From Chara braunii (lineage: Eukaryota; Streptophyta; Charophyceae; Charales; Characeae): a DNA stretch of 20,263 bases. The position numbers and the translations under genes were made by a program. The DNA is taken from the NCBI GenBank assembly GCA_003427395.1, contig BFEA01000326.1, forward strand, positions 582,959 through 603,221, given 5' to 3'. The notes beneath the pieces are model-generated. The model was given only the letters and a program-made list of their open reading frames with translations, was not told where the DNA came from and ran no database searches. Below, piece after piece: positions 9,450 through 18,365 of the stretch (position 1 is its first letter; the number at the start of each line of letters is the position of its first letter).

Positions 9450-10879
9450 TACCTATAAGTTTCAGATCCATGCTTCTTCTCTCATTCAATTATCTGGTTG
9501 GACTCCACCGTTTCTTTCACCGATATCAGAAAACTTTGTTTAAATCATTGTCATTCCTTCTTTATTCTATTCCACTTCCTTCCCTACTTGTCATATATCA
9601 TGCTTCAGTGAATAAAATCTTTTCACCCAATTTGCTTTCCTTTCTGCACACCTTCCTCATTCCTTCTTTCAATAGTCATCTTGCTGTTACCCCCTCTTAA
9701 AGGAAAAATATTTTTATATCTGGTAATCGTGACTTCTTAACGATGTTGTCATCCAATGACCTCACGATTCTCTGTCACTGATACATGTTGTTGCCTTTGT
9801 CCACCATTCGCGCTCCCGTTGTAAGGCTTTCCGTCTCGTCCCTCCAGGTCTATTTGGGTTAATAAGGTTCCCAAATCTGTCAAAAACACCTTCTTAAATG
9901 AGGCATTAAGTTATGTCTTTATTTTTCTCTCATCCCCTGAAATATTCTTTCACAAGGAACCCGGGTAGAACGACTCGCAACGGGAATGAGGGGAACACAA
10001 ACTTATCTGCACCCCTGACCTCATTAACAATGGATACCGACTCATCTCTTTTCTGAAACATTTCTTTTACCCACTTCGCAACAGCCACTTCAGTTAGTCA
10101 TAATAATTTTGTGAGTAGGTTTTCACGTTTCAATGTCAACTCGATACCAAAAGTAATCCAAAAAGATGACGAGGTGTACAGGGTCATTGCACTATCCTTA
10201 TCATTGTTGAAGCCAGACTCACTCCAAAAATAAGAATACCCTTATTTAAGGACGTATCCCCCCAGGAACCAATATATTTATCCTCCCTAACTAAATTGAC
10301 AAGGACAACTCCAACCCATCCTTTTTTTCAATAGACAAGGCTACGCTGGGGTCTTCCTTAGCATACGGGTTTCTGACCTTCTTGAGTTACTTCTAGGTTC
10401 TGCTCACAAATGTCCAACAAACCTTTTCTATCACTATCGAAAATCCTTTCTTTTCACAATTGCCCTTTTGAAAGGTAATCTTCAAACAATACCTTACTAA
10501 CATTGCTCATTTCCAACATCTAAGACCATTAAAAAACAGATGATATTATACTGCGATAATAATGCATTCGTGATTTTTGAATATTGAATGTCATAAATTA
10601 TCATAATAATTGTTACTTATAGTACAGACATACTGCCATAGTGATAATAATAATCAACATTTTTAATAATTGAGTAAGAAAATAGTATTAACGAGCATAG
10701 AGACAAGTTTAACTGGCATATGCATTCATAGTGATGACGAAAAACTTATGGTAGCTGTTATGATAGACAATAGTTATGTTGTGTTCAATAAAGTTTTCTA
10801 ATGATAATTGCTTCTTGATGCAAAAATAATGAGAATACTACATTCTACTCCCAAGGATTTGACATGAGTATATTGTGCC

Positions 10880-11225
10880 AAGGGCAGTGTAATCTAGGGC
10901 TCGGAAATGGACCTCCCGGCCTAAAGTTTTGAGCGGGCCTGCGTGACTTTCACAAGGGGGGCTGGTACCACTTATGAGTGGGGACCACCAAGGCCGAGAT
11001 AGGCCCAGGGCAGGTTCGGAAATAGGTTCAGTACCGGGGCGTTGCAAAAGGCCCGGTTCCCGACAAAAAGGCTCTCCTCGACAAAGACCTTTCCGGGGCC
11101 CAAACAGGCTCGGGCATAGGCCCGGTACCAGGGCGCTGCAAAGTTCCCGACACGGATCGGCCAACGGCGGGTGAGAGCGGGCTGCTGGGAGCTGGTACCG
11201 CGGGACCAGCAAACTTTATAAGCCC
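10880..11225. repeat. GC-rich repeated block with GGTACC cores
   Basis: A sharp rise in GC begins near 10.85 kb. Related phrases recur: GGTACC at 10964, 11124 and 11194 and the variant AGTACCG at about 11030, two of them followed by GGGCG(T/C)TGCAAA and then TTCCCGACA. The 11020-11070 and 11115-11155 segments look like diverged copies about 95 bp apart. It may be the regulatory region of a mobile element. Confidence 0.5.
11215..11222 (+). promoter_or_regulatory. TATA-like motif TTTATAAG
   Basis: TTTATAAG lies in otherwise GC-rich DNA, directly after the GGTACC repeat block and before a long GA-rich transcript-like stretch. The placement resembles an LTR or gene core promoter on the plus strand. 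There is no downstream coding frame to support a gene. Confidence 0.3.
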
Positions 11226-11295
11226 AAGAGGGCTCATTCTCGGGAAACCCGTGCGCACAGAGACGAGAGAGAAAGAGAGTGAGAGAAGGAGCCAC

Positions 11296-11516
11296 TGCGC
11301 AGGAAGTGGCGTGGGGGACTCCGCGGAAAGCCGTGAGGCGGGAAAAGCTGCGTCGGGGGAGAACGTGTTGCACGGAGAGGAGACTGAGCGGAGTCGTTGC
11401 ACACGAATAGGAGGCTGCGCACGGAAGAGAAGAGCCGCGCAGATCGATCCTAGCTAGATGCGGATGGAGACAGGTGACGTAGGAAGGCAGGGAGGCCGCG
11501 AGAGCGTGGAACTGCG

Positions 11517-11586
<70 letters not shown>

Positions 11587-11958
11587 GGGGAGTAAGAAAG
11601 AGAGGAGAGAGTATGAGGGAGGGTTGAAGGATTGCGTGGGAAAGAACGGACTGCGCGCGGAGGGGGAGCTGCCGTGAGCGGATAGAAAGTTGCGCACGGC
11701 CGCGCGGACAGATCCTGCCAGCGCACTTTTGCATTACGCGGGAGAAGGTGAGAGAAAGCGCGCGGGAGAGAGTGAGAGTGGTAGCGCTTGAACTTGCAGT
11801 CGGGAACGGAAGCCGCGCGGACAGCTGCTCAACACAACGGAGCTGCGCACGGCGGTAGCGAGCTGCGCGCGACGGGATTGAACTGCTGCGCGCGGGAAAG
11901 TGTTGCACCGGGGTGAGCTGCACGCCATTGAGTTGCTGCGCGCGAGCGCGCGCGCGAA
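11296..11958. repeat. Degenerate GCTGCGCRCGG minisatellite
   Basis: The core GCTGCGCACGG/GCTGCGCGCGG recurs about ten times with variants, for example near 11297, 11413, 11512, 11651, 11691, 11853, 11870, 11885 and 11935. Between about 11820 and 11955 the spacing tightens to roughly 15-25 bp. The spacers are purine-rich GAGAGCG phrases. The array lies around and between the two long GA arrays. Confidence 0.6.
11520..11583. repeat. (GA)n microsatellite 1
   Basis: An uninterrupted GA run of about 62 bp starts immediately after a TGCGCACG core. Confidence 0.97.

Positions 11959-11960
<2 letters not shown>

Positions 11961-12039
<79 letters not shown>
11961..12039. repeat. (GA)n microsatellite 2
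   Basis: An uninterrupted GA run of about 79 bp. It starts just after a CGCGCGCGCGAAGC stretch and ends 8 bp before the first 28S-like sequence. Confidence 0.97.
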
Positions 12040-12040
<1 letters not shown>

Positions 12041-12046
12041 GCGTGT

Positions 12047-12105
12047 GGTGCTCTGAATGCCAAAGTGAAAAGATCCAATCAAGCGCGGGTAAGTGGCGGG
12101 AGTAT

Positions 12106-12152
<47 letters not shown>

Positions 12153-12680
12153 TGCGCAAGAATGGATCAACGAGATTTCCATTGTCCCTATCTACAAGCG
12201 TGGGAAGAATCAGTGGTGAAAGAGGCCAAATGCCTCATGATCTAATTAGTGACGAGCAAAAATGGATTAACGAGATTCCTCTGTCCCTATCTACCATCCT
12301 GCGAAATCACAACTGAGGGAACGAGATTTTAGTGATGCGCATGAATGGATCTACGAGATTCTCATTGTTCCGATCTAGCATCCCGTGAAATCACAGCCAA
12401 AGGAACGAGCTTGGAAGAATCAGCGGGAATGCCACATCATCTAACTAGTGACGCACCTGAAAGGATTTACGAGATTCCCGTTGTCCTTACCTACCATTGT
12501 GCGAAACTACGGCCGAAGGAAACGAGCTTGGAAAAATCCGTCAGGAAAGAAGACCCTGTTGAGCTTGACTCTAATGCGATGGTCCCAACAGATGTCGACA
12601 GATCGACAGATCACAGGGGGAATCAATGGGAGTAACTATAACCCTTAAGCTAGCCAAATGCTTTGTCATCTAATTAGTGA
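12047..12680 (+). rRNA. Array of five truncated, mutated 28S rRNA fragments (pseudo-rDNA)
   Basis: The plus strand repeats a short, highly conserved stretch of eukaryotic large-subunit rRNA, running from the CTCTGAATG...GAAGCGCGGGTAA region through CTCTCTTAAGGTAGC to GACCCTGTTGAGCTTGACTCTA. The segments are copy 1 at about 12047-12223, copy 2 at 12224-12325, copy 3 at 12326-12428, copy 4 at 12429-12582 and copy 5 at 12628-12680. Each copy has its own substitutions and end points, and copy 1 lacks about 33 nt after TCTAC. No other part of the rRNA is visible nearby, so it cannot make a ribosome and is a pseudogene-type array. Confidence 0.85.
12112..12126 (+). other. Intact 28S target motif CTCTCTTAAGGTAGC
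   Basis: This 15-mer is the conserved rRNA site cut by the homing endonuclease I-PpoI and overlaps the R2 retrotransposon insertion point (established knowledge). It is unmutated in copy 1. In copy 5 (about 12639-12653) it is altered to an ACCCTTAAGCTAGC form, and in copies 2-4 the upstream half is absent. Confidence 0.8.
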
Positions 12681-12684
12681 AAAC

Positions 12685-12815
12685 CATAAGTGCGTGCACG
12701 AGCGCGAGCACATGGGCGTGACCGAGAGAGCGAGGGAGTGAGAGAAAGTGAGAGAGGAGCGAATGGGGGGGAAGAGTGCCGAGCTGGCGGGCGAACCTAG
12801 CCCCACACATTCGTC
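12685..12815. other. GA-rich linker between 28S array and CAGAC minisatellite
   Basis: A short stretch with GAGCGCGAG and GAGAGAG phrases resembling the spacers of the GCTGCGC minisatellite. No gene. Confidence 0.4.
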
Positions 12816-12816
12816 G

Positions 12817-13600
12817 GGACAGACCAGACCGGGCCCAGATCTGAACAGACCAGGTCGGAACGGATCAGAACAGATCGAACCCGAATTAGAACAGACCACG
12901 CCCGGAACTGAATAGACCCGGGACAGATCAGCTCATACCAGACGGGGCCCGGAACAGAGCAGACCACGCGGGGCCTGGAACAGACCAGTTCGGACCCAGT
13001 TCAGATTCAGATCTGTATAGACCAGTTCAGATCAGACCGGGCTCAGATGAGATCGGGTGGATCAGACTCAGACAGATCAGAAGAGACCAGCCTGGACCAG
13101 GAACAGACTGGATCAGACAAGACCGGGCCAGTCAGACCGGACCAAAACAGACAGGATCCGGACCGGACCAGTTCAGACCGGACGAGACCAGACCAGAATA
13201 GGACAGACCCGGCCAGACCAGACCACACTGGACTTGAACAGACCGGTTCACATCAGACTAGACGGCATCACAACAGACCCGATCAGACCAGATCGGGTGG
13301 GATCAAACAGGGCCAGAATCAGGCGGTCCCAGATCAGACCAGTTCTGGCACAGACTAGGCCGACAAGGTCGTATCAGACCGGGCTGGGCCAGATCAGACA
13401 AGATCAGACCATATAAGAGCGGACCAGATCAGATCAGATCAGACCAGGCCGGGCACAGACCAGACCAAACTGGTTCAGACTAGACCAGATCAGTCCGACC
13501 GGACCAGACCAGACCAGACAGGGCCAGAACGGGTCAGTTCAAACCAGACCAGAATCGGACAGAATCAGAGAGAAACAGGCCAGACCAGACCAGACAAGGT
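12817..13600. repeat. Degenerate CAGAC/GACCA pentamer minisatellite
   Basis: About 780 bp is composed of variants of a five-base unit (CAGAC, CAGAT, GACCA, GACCG, GATCA), often paired as CAGACCAGAC or CAGACCGGAC. No C-free or stop-rich bias marks one reading frame. The Asp/Gln/Thr/Arg-rich open frames on the plus strand are repeat translations and are not called. Confidence 0.85.
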
Positions 13601-13985
13601 CTAGGCCCGCGCGCCCAGGTGAACCAAGGTATCGCCTCTCCGACAAGCGTAGAGCCTATTTGCCGTATCAAGCCTGTTTCATGATGGGGCCGGGTTCCGT
13701 TGAGACTCAAACGAATATTACAGATTCGTACTATGGACGAGGCCCGGGGCCCTCGTCGCAGTGCGAACTATCATAATGTTCTGAATTAAACCAAAACACT
13801 CAGTTTGATCATTTCTACGATTTGTCTCGTCGTCAGCAGTTTCCCACCTTACATTGCAGTGCTAGCGTATTTTTGGTGATACAAACGAGGTTGATTTTTT
13901 GCAAGTTAAGGAGCCCCGACCAACCCTCCCGCGGGTGACAGACGCGGCGCGAGGTATAGGGTTTGGACGGCGTGCCGGCAGATAA
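13601..13985. other. Gene-free stretch upstream of the repeat-protein gene
   Basis: No recognised feature. Any first exon or promoter of the downstream plus-strand gene would lie here or further upstream, but I could not identify one with confidence. A minus-strand frame extends across it from the repeats but carries no family motif. Confidence 0.4.
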
Positions 13986-14910
13986 CTTCTACCGGTTAAC
14001 AACGGTCGAGTCGAACACGATAGTGACCTCGCATTGGAGCATTCCCGGCTTGACCAATCGGAGAAACTCATGGTCGAGTCGAACCCGACAATGGGATTGG
14101 GAACGATCGCCGGTGCAAATGGCAAGGCTTCGGGACCAAGGGGGGGCAGTACAACTGTCGGCGGTGCTTCACCTGTCAAAGGGTCACACGGTCGTGTTGA
14201 ACACGACTCTCGTCCAGCATTCGAGCGCTCGCGGCTTGACCAAGCAAAAAAACTCACCGTCGAGTTGAACCCGACAGTGGGATCGGGATCAATCGCCAGT
14301 ACAAGTGGCAAGGCTTCGGGACCAATCGACGTTGTTTCACCTGTCGAAGGGTCACACGACGGTCGAGTCGAACACGACAGGGGTCCACTATTGGAGCGCT
14401 CCCGTCTTGACCGAGCGGAGACAATCGTGGTTGACTCCAACCTGACACAGCAATGGGGATCGATTGCCGGTGCGAGTGCCAAAACTTCGGGACAAAAAGG
14501 CGGTGTGAGTTGCGAGGGCGTGAGTACAGCTGACCAAGTTTGGGCAACTACGATACTAGTGGGCGACAATGTCGCTATGGAAGTGGATATTACTGGTACA
14601 CTCACGGAATTGCAGATGCCGTCGTCGACGATGCCAGCCGAAGTAAGCGGCACTTTCCAGGGCACTTTTGAGGGCGTAGAGGAGGAAGAAACTCTCCATG
14701 TACAGGGCATCGAAGAAGATGAAGGACATATAATACTAAGTACACCGGAGCAAGGTCTACTTGTACAACCTCAACAAACGCTTGAACAACCTCAAACACC
14801 ACAGTCTGCTAACCTCATGATAGCTATCGAAGAATCTCCCATTGCGCCATTCCATATGGAAGGTGTGACAAAAGGTCGTGTTGAAGAAAAACTGAGAGTT
14901 AACCATCGAG
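13986..14910 (+). CDS. Probable exon with three internal protein repeats, unknown function
   Basis: An open plus-strand frame follows a TAA at 13983. It has no early ATG; the first usable starts are internal, so this is probably an exon or a 5'-truncated gene. Three repeats of 62, 57 and about 50 residues begin at 14004, 14190 and 14361, each with the pattern GRVEHD...ERSRLD...SNPT...GSIAG..GK.SG. The repeat spacings (186 and 171 nt) are multiples of three, which favours coding. After the repeats come an acidic Glu-rich segment and a Gln/Pro segment. The frame meets a good donor, CGAG|GTGAGC, at 14910/14911. A minus-strand frame of 282 codons is also open over the same repeats, so strand choice rests on the splice sites and the downstream protease. 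I do not recognise the family. Confidence 0.45.
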
Positions 14911-15187
14911 GTGAGCACTTTCTTATCTTAGGAGGAATATCTAATACTATATGCGGACTAGTGGGTACATCACATGCACTCATCTTCCATTTTGTCGATC
15001 CCTAAGATGTATTGTTTATTTACCTAGCTTTGGAACTGTGCGTTTTCTGAAGAGAAATACTGCAATTGTTTTGTATGAACACTTAGTGCAATTGCCATAT
15101 ATTTTGTATTGGTATTCATGAGTGAGTTTCAACAACGGAAAGGTCGGACTTGTAACTCATTATGTTTTTATCTTGTCAATCATGCAG
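14911..15187 (+). other. Probable intron (GT-AG, 277 bp)
   Basis: It begins GTGAGC and ends in a T-rich stretch followed by CAATCATGCAG. AT content is higher than in the preceding exon and all frames contain stops. Joining at these sites keeps a frame that then meets a TGA about 90 nt into the next exon, so either the model is incomplete or the gene has decayed. Confidence 0.45.
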
Positions 15188-15480
15188 GGCGACGAAAAGA
15201 ACGGTGGAAAACGACACATGTATACTTGCAAAGGAAGAGAGAAAATAATATCATTCGCTGTGGCTTGCAAGCTTTGTGAACTTTGCCGTTATTCCCAAAA
15301 AATGAGAGAAGAAGTCGTACACCCATGACATTTCCATCTGTGAAGCCAGCTACCTTAAGGATGCTTAAAGCTGTTGGAATAAGCCTCACAGAAGGGAAGA
15401 AATTGCATCGCGCAGGTTGCAGTTTATCTGTTATGGATAACAGCACTTATGACGAAACAGATAGACAACCAACAACATGA
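15188..15480 (+). pseudogene. Coding-like exon remnant between repeat protein and protease
   Basis: Two plus-strand frames look partly coding. One reads a Cys-containing stretch (YTCKGREKIISF then ACKLCELCRYSQ) and stops at about 15326. The other, in phase with the upstream exon across the proposed intron, has a TGA near 15275 and continues with a basic segment (ATLRMLKAVGISLTEGKK) to a TGA at 15478. The switch of frame suggests a frameshift or a missed intron. No known domain is recognised. It lies upstream of a T-rich acceptor at 15563 that leads into the protease. Confidence 0.35.
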
Positions 15481-15563
15481 ACTCATATCTATGTAGTTTA
15501 TCACTTATTTTTATGTAAAGTCTTAGTTGCTCTATTGTTGTTTATATGTGTGTTTGTATGCAG

Positions 15564-16369
15564 TGCATAACCCTTCGTTCCAGATTCCTTTAGCAACAGT
15601 ATGCCTTACTGTAGAAGAAAAGGAGTATCTTGAAATGATTACCGGCAACACTAAAGAGAATGAAGAATATGGCATTGTCGATTACAAGGGGAGGTGAAAG
15701 ATGGAAAAGAAAGACGTCATGCTCGCCGCCAAGGATGGGAAATGGTTAAATGATGAAGTCGTCAATTTGTACCTGCTAGCCGGTCAGATCACCAATGACT
15801 ACATCAAGAAGGTGGATTCGACATTTGCAGAAGTGGCAAAAGATGGAAGTTCTTGTAACATTCCATCTATGTATATTCTAATTTTTTTTTTCTTTCCCGG
15901 GTCGTCAAAAGCTCACTCCGCTGAAATCGCATACTCCGAAGGGACGAAATGGGTGAAGGACATAAATCTTTTCAATTTTGATTTGGTAATTATCCCTCTC
16001 CATTTCGAAAATTATTGGACCTTAGCGTATGTCAGTATAGATCGCTCTGAGTATAAATTCTACCTCGTAGACTCTCTCCATCGTGTTGACTACGGTCCAA
16101 CCCTCGAACTTTTGGCAGGTTTTTTCAGAGTGCAGTTTCTTCGACAAAATCTTTGGGAAAAATATCATGTAGAGGAGCCTACATCCTACTTTGATATATC
16201 AGTAGATGGGATTCCTGCTCAAGAGGATTCTTCTAGTTGTGGTGTTTTTATGTTAGGTTTTGCATCTTTGCTTGCAAAAGGTCACTTCCCTCCGTTCGGT
16301 TTCTCACAAGATAGTATTCCTGATATGAGACTTAGAATAGCATTTGACATTTTGTCCATGGTTAGATAG
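15564..16369 (+). CDS. Ulp1/SENP-like C48 cysteine protease domain
   Basis: The protease domain is open from ATG 15701 to TAG 16369 (222 aa). Ulp1/SENP enzymes cleave SUMO or related ubiquitin-like modifiers. Visible hallmarks are GKWLNDEVVNLYLL at residues 14-27 (family WLND..I.FY), IPLHFENYWTLAYV at 98-111 with catalytic His101 and the following Trp106, YLVDSL with Asp124, and IPAQEDSSSCGVF with Gln174 and catalytic Cys180. The Gln-to-Cys spacing of six equals that in yeast Ulp1. Length fits a bare catalytic domain. The frame extends upstream to an acceptor (TTTGTATGCAG, ending 15563) through 45 further codons but is crossed by TGA at 15695-15697, just before ATG 15701. The gene is therefore either shortened to the protease or decaying at its 5' side. 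A stretch ILIFFFFPG (residues 59-67), encoded by a T run, may be an insertion. Such proteases are also common passengers of plant and animal DNA transposons. Confidence 0.8.
15695..15697 (+). other. In-frame TGA just upstream of the protease ATG
   Basis: The codon series before it (YGIVDYKGR) and after it (KMEKKDVML) reads as continuous protein in one frame. The stop could have arisen from a CGA by C-to-T change. It may also be a donor (AG|GTGAAAG) of an unrecognised intron. Confidence 0.6.
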
Positions 16370-16371
16370 GA

Positions 16372-16568
16372 AAGTCAATAAGAATTTCAGGTTCTAGGTT
16401 TGGAAAAATGAGGTTGACATGTTTACTTTGTGTGAACATTCCGAGTGAAAATGTGAATTGTAGGCAATTAAGTCAATGAGAATTTCAGGTTCTAGGTTTG
16501 GAAAAATGAGGTTGATATGTTTACTTAGTGTGAACATTCCGGGTGAAAATGTGTATTGTAGGCAATTT
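16372..16568. repeat. Two tandem 98-bp direct repeats
   Basis: Units begin AAGTCAAT(A/G)AGAATTTCAGG at 16372 and 16470 and are nearly identical through GTAGGCAATT. A shorter, diverged third piece (GACATGTTTGC...GTGTGAACATTC..GGTGAAA) lies at about 16677-16722. They sit immediately 3' of the protease stop, so they could be part of its 3' untranslated region or of a mobile-element end. Confidence 0.85.
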
Positions 16569-16929
16569 TGAAAATATATTGTATAATGACATTTCCTAAA
16601 CTTCTCATCAGTTGTTGATGAGGTTGGAGTGTTTTACTGAGTGACATGTTTACTGAGTGGATTGTCAATCCTTGAGTGACATGTTTGCAACATGTGTACG
16701 TGTGAACATTCAAGGTGAAAGTTTGTGTTTTATTTCCTTCAACAACTTTCATGTATAACAATTGTTTTCTCGTTGTTTGCTTATTTCTCCCTCAGTTCTT
16801 TGTGTTATTTTACAATTAAAATAAAAAGTGAACATGAAAACAATTTCACTTTTAACGAAAACACCGTGGAATGTGTTAGCGCGCAAAGCGTCACCCTTGA
16901 AGAGGATGTAAATCCGGTCGTTTTCTGTG

Positions 16930-18335
16930 TATAAATTGTTCCCGACGGGGAAAATTTTCTTCTGTTGAGTTCTCCTCACCCACTTACCTTCCAGCAGCTT
17001 CTCGAAAGAAAGATGGTTCATGCTGGCCTTAAACGAGAGGTTATGCTGCCGCGGCATGAAAACGACGAGCGTCCAATGTGACGGACACCACGTCTGAAGT
17101 TGGGAATCCAGAGTATCGAACGCTTGTGGTTTCCACATCTTCAGATCAACCACTTCGCAGAGGCCGAGGACGAACGTGTGGCTCTTTGTCGCAGCCACCG
17201 CCTCCTTTAGCTCCTCACTCCTGATGTCCGCCTCCAAGGGGTCATTGCCGAACGGTGCGATGGATGTCACGTCGCCCATGTCTTTCCATTTTATGCTCAC
17301 AATGCCTTCGGCAAGAGCAATCTCGCGACTCTTCTGAGTCAGTCTACTGCTTGTTAACGCGAAGAGAACCTTAGTTCTCCAGTCGATGGTCAGCTTCATG
17401 TGACCGGCCAACTTCTTCGTCGCCTCAATGGAGTGGTCGTCGTCACAACCCATGTAACGCGGACACTCCTTGAACAACGACGAGTCAGTAACTTATTTCC
17501 TGCTACCGTCCCACAACTTAGCATCCAATCCACGACTTTCGAACTGCTTGAAAATTGTGGCCCTTGTTTTCAGGAACGGGTACCTCTGGATCCAATCCGC
17601 ATCCGGCGTCCTCTCGTGTTTGAACAGGTAGTAATTACACAAACGTACGAGCACGTGGTCGCACTTCACCAAATACACCATATCCTGCACGCTGAGCTTC
17701 CCCAGCTTCGCCAACGCCGGGGAGCCGGCTTGGACCCAGACCACCTCGCAAGCGAGCACCTTCTTCAGGACGCGACACTTCTCGTTGTCGGTTAGCGATT
17801 CCATCGCTTTCCAACAATGTGTGTCCGGCTCAGGCACTTGCACGAACCAGTCGCCCTCCTCTTTCTCTTTTTTGCATTTCCTCCACGGCGGGTCCACAAG
17901 GACGTTGTACACGACCTCCTTCCTTTATAGCTTTTCATTGTCGATGTAGGCAACCACGGGCTTTACGTTTCTGACCTTCTTCTTCCTCACGATCTACTTT
18001 GCTCCGTCGTGGCCGAGCAATCTACCTGTCTCCCATCTCTCGAATAATTCAACGGCCAGTTTCCAAACGTTCTCTCCGTCCACAGCCAGAGGGAAATATG
18101 AGCGCAGGACAACGTTTTGCTTCTTGATTGCGTCATCCCCCTTCTGATCTGTCATAATCCATAAGTTGTTGTGCAACGTCTTATGGAGCACCACCATACA
18201 TAATTCACGCCATTTCCGGACCTGTCCCTGTTTTCCGCTGGGGTTCCCCATGAAAGCTCTCGGGAAACCGTTGTGCTTCCACTGCCACCGAATGTCTTTC
18301 ATTGACAGCTTCAACTGTCTCGGTGGGCCGATGGT
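16930..18335 (-). pseudogene. DPPW-containing, methyltransferase-like C-terminal half of the decayed gene
   Basis: All in one minus frame with three internal stops. After KLSMKDIRWQWKHNGFPRAF comes YNVLVDPPWRKCKKEKEEGDW (DPPW encoded at 17883-17894). DPPW is motif IV of N6-adenine and MT-A70-type aminomethyltransferases. Further on, HWTLVVFMPRQHNLSF, a helix-like FEKLLEG, WVRRTQQKK and NDRIYILFKGD follow the strand-helix-strand-strand order seen at the end of Rossmann methyltransferases. No clear SAM-binding FxGxG was found, and the distance between DPPW and the C-terminal strands (over 200 residues) is large. Methyltransferase activity is therefore an inference, and in any case this copy is broken. 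Confidence 0.35.
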
Positions 18336-18365
18336 GGCGCCTTGAGGTCCTTCTTGTTGTCCTGG

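Larger units (their letters stand above)
7040..10840. other. AT-richer block with few microsatellites and no clear gene
   Basis: About 3.8 kb differs from both flanks: more A+T, almost no simple repeats, and only short open frames (about 60-135 codons) with no recognised family. It contains two inverted repeats (7370-7399 and 8051-8106) and a possible coding relic near 9150-9450. Old transposon remains or an insertion from another genomic compartment are both possible; I did not recognise organellar genes. Confidence 0.45.

Noticed and set aside
10972-12082. Minus-strand 241- and 210-codon Ser/Leu-rich frames and plus-strand Arg/Glu frames
   Set aside because: They span GA arrays and GC-rich repeats; the long Leu-Ser runs come from the microsatellite.
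12345-12635. 96-codon plus-strand frame over the 28S array
   Set aside because: The DNA is rRNA-derived; the frame has no protein family resemblance.
12047-12680. A functional rRNA gene
   Set aside because: Only one short 28S region is present, repeated and mutated, with no 18S, 5.8S or remaining 28S sequence nearby.
13047-13416. Two overlapping plus-strand frames of 103 and 119 codons, rich in Asp/Gln/Arg/Thr
   Set aside because: They are translations of the CAGAC minisatellite; both frames are open because the unit lacks stops.
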